Of a DNA stretch of 64,000 bases, positions 57,386 through 64,000 are shown one piece after another; the stretch's first letter is position 1, and every line of letters starts with the position of its first letter. Below the pieces are notes generated by a model. That model saw only the letters and a list, made by a program, of their open reading frames with translations. It made no database searches and had not been told where the DNA came from. This DNA is from Puccinia triticina (Eukaryota > Basidiomycota > Pucciniomycetes > Pucciniales > Pucciniaceae). The stretch is from NCBI RefSeq assembly GCF_026914185.1, contig NC_070571.1:2976001-3040000 (forward strand). Direction: 5' to 3'. The translations under genes and the position numbers were made by a program.

Positions 57386-58384
57386 AATGTGACTCCCCCA
57401 CCCATCACTTCAGGTCGCATGGTCCCTTCCCCTGCCGTACTGCTTGCGAGTCAAAGGCCTAACTTAACTAAGTCCCTCTATTGGGGGGGGGGACGCCGTC
57501 CAGGGACCCTCCAAAGGAGGGACTTGTACACTAAGTGGACCCCGCGGCTTGGCAACTCGGCCTTTTCCAAGCCTGTTCAGCTTCATCACATCACATTATG
57601 TGATTGAGTTGTAGGGGAACAAAATATGCACAACATCTAGGAGAATCTTCCCACCTATTGTGCTATTTTTAGGGATATTTAATGACAGTGAAATGTCTTT
57701 TTTTGCAACTTCATTAGTTGACTATATCCCGTATCACACATGTTGCACTGTACAGAATCTGAAATACATGAAGTTACAACTCTGATTGCAGCTCAACAAG
57801 AGGTGTTGAGGATGGGAAAAAATGATGGAAAGATAGCGACAGCTTGGGCCGCCCCAGAAATGTAAACAATATCAAAAATGGTGCAGAGGCTCATGAGTGA
57901 GATTGATTCTAAAAAAGTCCCCACCAAAAGTCATAATTCTCTCAGGCTGCGGGGTCCACATAGCGCATAAGTCCCTCCTTCAGAGGTTGCTTTGCTCCAA
58001 GGAGGAGGGAATTAGCTAAGCTAGGTTGAAGGCCCCCTCCCAAACTGACAGACATCCCACAGGTAACCTGAAACAGTGAAGTGAATACAGTTCCTTTGAG
58101 GCAAAAAGTGACACATCAGTCTGCTTTTTTTGCATAGCTCTGACAGGTGTATGTACAGAGGATGAAAATCAGAGGCAACTTTGCTTTTTTTGATGATGAT
58201 TGCAATCTGTGAGACAATGCCCCTAGGGACCCACATCTTACTCATTATGAGGCCTTCTTGCTAGCTGATTTCTTGACCATTAAGGTGGGGTGATATATAA
58301 CAAAACAAATACTGATAGATGCGCAGGCTTCTTGCCTGTTCATGTACATTGAGCAAACCTGACATGCCAAAAAAATATATTTTT
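57386..58384. other. No gene recognised; two foldback mini-elements
   Basis: Copies P2 (57470-57536, AAGTCCCTC...GAGGGACTT with a G-run) and P3 (57967-58012, AAGTCCCTCC...GGAGGGA) of the foldback family also seen at 21478-21550 lie here. The rest has no coding signal. Confidence 0.5.
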
Positions 58385-58430
58385 GCAAGTCCCTCATTTG
58401 CAGGCGGGCACTTTGCGCCCAGGAGGGACT
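58385..58430. repeat. Foldback mini-element P4
   Basis: AAGTCCCTC...GAGGGACT encloses GGGC-actttgc-GCCC, the same plan as P1-P3. Confidence 0.6.
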
Positions 58431-58969
58431 GAGTTAAGTCCATCCCCCTCTGACCAAACACCCTTGCCCCTGCACAGAGCAACTGGAAAGTGTCAATGGC
58501 AATCCCTGCCGCACCCACTCCAGATGCTTCTCCCTGGGGCCCTCCTCCCGGCAACGTTGATCAAACTCCAGATGGACTGGGTCACACAACCAGACAGCGG
58601 GGATCATGGAGAGAGATTGCTTGGATATGGAAGAGTATGAAGTGATTAGATGAATCATAATCAAAGTGTCCTTGGATTTTTTTAATCATTTTTGCTATAA
58701 ATTAATCAGTCTCACAAAAACATTGTGGCTTGACTTATTCAGATTAAGACTTGTGCAATCCATTTTTTTTTTGCATGAAATTGATTTGAATGAGAAATTT
58801 GGATTTTTTGCATGCATGGGATGCAATGGAGTGTGTGTTCCTTAGCAGGGAATGGGGGATACTTCACAACAGCCCACTTAGCCAGATTTAAAATCATTTT
58901 TGCCTATCTAATATGGCTAGCCTGTTAAGGGAAGGGGTGATTGAAAGTGGCGGAAGGGCTATTGAATTT

Positions 58970-58997
58970 GCAGCGGCAAAGCCGCCTTGGCCTCTAG
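58970..58997 (+). mobile_element. Helitron-like 3' terminus 3
   Basis: Perfect hairpin GCGGC-aaa-GCCGC, then CTTGGCCT and CTAG followed by T. The last 16 bases (GCCGCCTTGGCCTCTA) equal those at the first terminus. Confidence 0.65.
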
Positions 58998-59421
58998 TAT
59001 ACACAAATCCTTTGTGAAGATTACAAAGATCTGATTGCTCAGAAACTTCCAATTAGGTGCAGATCACTTATTTTGTAAAAGTTTGTTGACAATGATGTAA
59101 AATTGAACTTTGAAACCTACTAAGTTTTGGAGCTCACAATTAACAAGCTACAGCACTACTGAGGATGTTAAACAGCTCCAAATTCAGACCAGAAGTGAAA
59201 ACTGCACAACCACTCAGCTAAAAAACTTATTGTGAAACTTACTAGCAATATTGAATGGTGTGGAAATAAAGGTTGGTCTTGGTAGTAAATATCCAAGTCC
59301 TTCTTCTAGAAGAATGTTTTCCTGGCTTGAGTGATTATCAATGACATCTGCTCTGCATTACTATTTTCTACTAATCTTCAGTACTCCACAATGAGCCTGA
59401 TCTTTACTGTAATAATCCACA

Positions 59422-59572
59422 TGTGAGCCTGAGTCTCTATAGTGACAACAGGACAAAAGAAAAAGGGGGGCAATATTTGGATTTCTTTGGATAAAGAAAA
59501 TACAAATATAAGAGAGAGAGAAACTGAGCAGAGTCAAGAAGAGCAGATACTCAAGGTTATTCTGGTGGGTAC
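59422..59572 (-). repeat. Truncated Gypsy-2-family LTR fragment
   Basis: TGTGAGCCTGAGTCTCTATA and the following sequence to 'aggttattctggtggg' match the complement of the 3' end of the Gypsy-2 LTR with scattered substitutions and indels. It is cut on the right just before a hAT-like end (CAGTGGGTAGTTAC) at 59576. It is an older member of the family, so Gypsy-2-like elements have been in this genome for some time. Confidence 0.8.
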
Positions 59573-60542
59573 CAACAGTGGGTAGTTACAATAATGGTAA
59601 CGGCATTGTAACGGTACCGTATTGGTTTTTGGTGGGTTACTGTTGGGTGCAATACGATATTTTTTTGCGTCAGAGGTTATAATTTTATTCAATACAATAG
59701 CAGGAGATGTGTTTATTAATTTTTACTGGTAACAAAATCTATGTACGCAAGAAGGATTTGGCATTCAAGCGCCCACATTCTTCTTGGGTGCAGAAACCAG
59801 AGCTGCCAATGCTCTTCCCGCCTCCTCAAAGTCACCGGTGAGAGGGAATTGCTCCCTCAACCACATCAAGCTGCTGACACAGCGAGCGGGGGTTGAAAAT
59901 AACCTAACCAATTCCTCATTTGGTTAAATCTCCATAGTTACTAATCCTCCAGAAAAATGATAAATGCTCTTACATACCTTACTGATTGGGTTGGGATGAT
60001 GAGCACACCCCAACTGTGTTTGCCCGTGCACCTTGTGAATTATTTCCTAAGTTGAAGCTCCCCAAGGAGAGCCTCACTTTCATAGAGGCCCATATAATGG
60101 CCAGCTTGCCCCTCTGTTAACTGTCATCCCACTTCTGCTGTTTCATTTCCTAGCATCACCCCCAGCTGCTTCCCCATCTTAGTGTTATTCAGGCCCGGTG
60201 CCTCCCTTGATTTTCCAGCTTTGTTTGCAACCCTCCATTTTTCAGCTTTTTTTATTCTTGTTTGTGACACAAGCTACATACCTCGTTTTGCATATTTTGC
60301 CATAATTTTGAGCTTCTACTTTATCATCACAGCACCGCAAAACTTTGCACTTCCCCAATTTTCCCCCTCTTGACTCCGCACAAGTTTCCCTCTCTTGACC
60401 GCTCTCAACCCCTTTCACCATCTTTCGCCCAACTTTCTCCTCTCAGCGCCCCTTGAGTCGACTCTGTCCGCCCAATCTCTTTGATTCCTGTCTCTCCGCT
60501 TCTCCCACCAACAAAAAGCCAATCCAATAAATTTTGCCATCC
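59573..60542. other. hAT-like fragment, then MULE leader; no gene
   Basis: 59576 begins CAGTGGGTAGTTACAATAAT with repeated 'gtaacggtaccgt' words, like the ends at 27500-27869, but no right end was found. From about 60180 the plus strand is pyrimidine-rich up to the MULE start and may be its promoter region. Confidence 0.45.
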
Positions 60543-60554
60543 TAATCCCCAACC

Positions 60555-63500
60555 ATGACAGAAACCTACCCCTTCATTGCCAACATCGAAGACCTTGTAC
60601 CCAAACCCACCACCTCAGAGGTGCCAGCCCCCTACGGCACAAAAGCCCACCTCTCTGCAATGCAAATGGTCCAATGGCTAAATGGTGTAGCCCCGTCATT
60701 CCCACAACACCCATTCTGCTTCTCCATACCCGGTCATTCTATGTGGGACGCATATGATTTTGTCAAGAAGATGCAGGAGACGGTGCGATGGACCCGCCAG
60801 AACGGATACGGCAATTATAAAGCTATTGCCGCTGCCGCTGCCTCTTCATCTCAGAAAGCCGGCCGCCCACCAGAGTACCACTTCAAGATCTTTTACACCT
60901 GTCCTTGCAGTGGCCACCATGAAGCACCCCTCAATTCCCGCAAAGAAGCATCTGATAGAAAGTGTGGCTGCAAAGCCAGGTTCGAGATTTCACACCACCT
61001 TGCTACGAACACCATGAGAGTCAAGTGGCATTGGAAGCACAGCCACAAACTCAATACTCTCAAGGACATGCAGGCCACCCGTCTTCCTGTCTCTGTGCAC
61101 CAGTGGGTTGTTGACCGTTTCAATTTGGGCATTGGATGGAAGGGGATTCAAAAGCTCCTGTTGGCCCCGGACCTCAACACAGTAAGACAAATTTCTTTTT
61201 TCTGATTGGACAAAAAAAGACACTGATTCCATCTTTTGACACATCATCAGCTTTGCAAGACCATCTATGCTGCCCCCGAGGGCCGGCGCATTATGTACAA
61301 CCTTGTTCACAATCTCATTCGCACCCAACTTATTGATCCAAACGTCTTCACCTCCTTGGCCCTCTGGCAATCTCACCTCAACGGGCTTGGGTGGTACACT
61401 TTTGCCCCGGCACTTGTGGACTCCAAAATGTTTCTCTTTGCGCTCCAGTCCCCATGGCAACGCGAGATGATGCTTGCGCACGGGACCACCATGCTGTTTG
61501 TTGACGCAATTCACAACGCGGTCAGCAACCGTTTCCTTTAAGGTAATCGGAAGGCCAGCCTCTATACCATCATGATCCGCAATCCGGTCACAGGCAAAGG
61601 ATTGCTGGTCTGCTGGGCTTTCACGGGATCACTTGCAATGTCAGTGGCCCAATCTCTCATTCTTCCTTGACTTGCAGCCCGCTAATCTCTTCTTGGTTTT
61701 TAATACAACGCTTTAGTGAACCCTTGGAACAGATTCTCAGGTGGTTACGGTCCTCATCTGGGCTGGTCCCTCATGCTGTCATGAGTGACTGTGCATTGGC
61801 AATCAAAACAGCTGTTTCCTCATGCTTTTGCAACCTTGGGGACGGAGCACCAAGGCACTATTGGTGCTACTTCCACTTCATGAAAGCCTTCATGGCAAAG
61901 GCAAGATTATATTTGGGTCAACATTCAGCCGAGGCGATCAGTGACTTCCAAAATCTGATGCATGCAAAAACGTTCCCGAAAAGTCAAGCAATCATATTCC
62001 TCAGCAAATGGCGCAAAATTAACAAGCCCTTTGTGTTGGAATTTCACATCTCTGTCACTCACTTCTTTCCTGTCTCTTCCCTGTCACTCCCTTTTCTCCT
62101 GCCAGTTGCATATGCAAATACCATCTTCTGCCCACATTTTGTCCCCCCAATGTAATAGCTTAAATATCCGCTCAGATAGATAGAAATAGAAGCATCAGTT
62201 CCTGCGCCTTTTCCCTGAGACCCTCGAGTCTCTTGTAGTAAGAGCATTTTTCCCTCTCACAAGCTAGCAGCCTAGCCCTCTTTGAGGGCTTCCTTGTTTT
62301 GTGTTTCCGCCTCGAGCTTTTTTCCTCAGGCTTGTTTTTCGCTCTTCCCATTGGCTCTGAGTCCAAAATTCTTCACTTTGCAAAGTACGTAGACTCACAG
62401 TGGTACACGCATATCAAACATTGGTCAATGTTCTACAGAGTTGTAAGTGCTACATTTTTCTCTTGGCTGTTTAATACCATAAAATCTGACTAGAGAATCT
62501 TTTGTCACAAAGACCGCTCACCAGAATATGCACACCAACAATTACACCAAAGCATGGCACCTCGTACTCAAGACCAAATTCATTCCCCCACCCGAGCGTC
62601 GTCAAATCAATGAGCTGATTCAAATCCTCTGTGATGTTGTTGAACCTCACTTCAGCCACGGGTTCTACCAGGTGGATACTGGATTCCGCAAGCAAGTGGC
62701 AAATTTATACCAGGAACAATCAAAGACCTGGGCAAACAGATACACAAGGGAACATTTGGCAGTGATTGGTGCCAATGTTCAAAAGTTTGCAACACATGTT
62801 AGTAATATTTTTCATTGCGCATGGAATTGATGTACACAATGTCTAATTGCAATCACTACAGTTTGTTGTCTCTTCTTTCTCATCCCCGGGCTCACAATTC
62901 TACCAAGTTAATTACGAGGCAGCGGTTGGGCATTCAAAAGTGCGCCTAATCAACTGCTCTTGCAATCATTTCACTTGAGTCGGCAGCGGTTGTTTGCACA
63001 TGTACTACCTCGCCCAAGAGCACCAAATGTTGGTCGTCAAGTGGGCGCCTACCAGCCATCATGTCATTGACCCAATACATATTGATAGTGACTCGGAAGT
63101 TGAGGTCGTCCAGACCGCACAACCAGTAGGCCACAAGGGAAGCAACTCAGGTGTCCTCTCGCCTTGTGAAACAACTGGTCCTAAGCGCAGCCGACTTGAA
63201 TCATCACCTTTCCCTGCTTTCAGCGCTTCACACCCGAGCCTATGTGTTTGACCGCATGACCTGCCAACTGCGAGTACTAGTAACCCTACCCACCCTGGCA
63301 ATGCTCTCCCGACCCCGTTGAACCACAATCTTTATCAACAGACATTCGACAAACCTCACTTCAGGGGAGAAGTTGGCAGAGTACTTACCTCACCAATGAA
63401 CACCCTCAAGCAAGCCATTGAAGCACTGAAGAAGAAGAAGGCAAGGTCCTAAATGGCTGATGCCACACCGCCCGCAATCATGAACCAATTCCAAGGGGTA

Positions 63501-63815
63501 TGCCATACCCTTTTGCAAATGGTGGAAGAGCGATTGCCGGGACTATCTCAGACGCTTCCACCGGTCCATAATGGGATCAAAGACACATCTTGGCTGAGTA
63601 ACGCGGAGGTTTAGGTAATGATCCTTCAGATGCAGGAGGGTGCGCTGGCAGCTTTGAAGAAAACCTATGGCTTGTTGAGGGTCGACAATCACTCAAAGGC
63701 GTTCGTTGCAAATTCAAGTGAGTTATTGGTGGGGTCGTTCAGAGAGGAATGTTTTCAGGTTGTTGGCGTAATTGAGGAGGCGAAGCTTTTGGCCGCAAGG
63801 GTTCAGGTGCGATAA
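60555..63815 (+). pseudogene. MULE (Mutator-like) transposase, decayed
   Basis: Exon 1 is 60555-61181 (GTAAGA donor) and exon 2 starts at 61251. The N-terminal part has a zinc-binding-like CGCKARFEISHH...WHWKHSH block. The MULE core shows TTMLFVDAIHNAVSNRF (first D), SLYTIMIRNPVTGKGL, VPHAVMSDCALAIK (second D) and HYWCYFHFMKAFM. Further on are YTKAWHLVLKTKFIPPPERR, KTWANRYTREHLAV and a SWIM finger (CSCNHFT...GCLHMYYLA). Breaks: a TAA at 61539-61541 directly before GNRKASLYTI, and a TGA at 62976-62978 within the SWIM finger where Arg is common. A 350-bp interval (62040-62380) between WRKINKPF and FAKYVDSQ looks like a long intron or insertion. The C-terminal tail continues to at least 63815. 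TIRs were not found, and the right end may lie outside the window. Confidence 0.82.
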
Positions 63816-64000
63816 ACGGATTTGAGGCAATGAAGATGTGGGTGGATAAACAACTGTCAGAGGGTGTGATGAAGAGTGTCTACCAGATTTTTGAACGGAT
63901 GGAAGCCATGCAAGGAGGGGGTTTCTACAGATGGGCGTTATGGAGCTCCGTCTGGTGCTAGGACGGCAGCAGCGCTGGGAGTGGAAAAGGTGTTGTGAGA

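Overview
The window looks like nuclear DNA of a basidiomycete, most likely a rust fungus (Pucciniales). The evidence is short spliceosomal introns with GTAAG-type donors, four recognisable host genes, and a dense load of KDZ, PIF/Harbinger, MULE, Helitron-like and Ty3/Gypsy elements. The species cannot be named from sequence alone. No rRNA, tRNA or CRISPR array was recognised.

Layout. 1-2346 holds a TTAA-flanked MITE and simple repeats. 2347-3552 (minus) is a six-exon secreted CAP/PR-1-like protein. 6161-17751 is a Gypsy element (Gypsy-1) with nearly identical LTRs, a polyprotein broken by four in-frame TGA codons, and a spliced antisense gene between pol and the 3' LTR. 17752-21550 holds a dyad repeat array, a Helitron-like 3' end and a Harbinger-type TIR element with a second MITE nested inside. 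21834-24035 is a divergent housekeeping pair: a probable Cbp6-like mitochondrial factor (minus) and RNA polymerase I subunit RPA49 (plus). 25011-27869 is a run of small TIR and foldback elements. 30842-33629 is an eleven-exon secreted protein of a basidiomycete-specific family. 34265-34505 is another dyad array. 35634-39720 is a broken KDZ transposase. 40460-41396 and 42783-43355 are two more dyad arrays. 43513-56609 is an autonomous-type PIF/Harbinger element whose Myb/SANT gene is split by an intact Gypsy chromovirus (Gypsy-2, 43851-53364) with apparently identical LTRs and an ATGAA target duplication. 56740-57385 is the fifth dyad array. 60555-64000 is a decayed MULE transposase.

Main observations. 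(1) The gag-pol frame of Gypsy-2 has essentially no CpG over about 5.8 kb (one seen), while its leader and 5' module are CpG-rich; the change falls at the stop codon of a 401-aa ORF fully overlapping the polyprotein start. (2) The decayed elements carry TGA codons where Arg CGA is expected, as CpG deamination would produce. Together these suggest that cytosine methylation drives mutation here and that Gypsy-2 has evolved around it. (3) Five minisatellites, at least four of them unrelated in sequence, share one architecture: units of roughly 60 bp, each an inverted repeat. (4) Gypsy-1 carries an antisense spliced gene and four copies of its polypurine-tract motif. (5) A foldback element is built from two inverted copies of a sequence matching the first ~90 bp of the Gypsy-2 LTR. 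Gene models were built by hand from splice signals and reading frame, with no transcript evidence.
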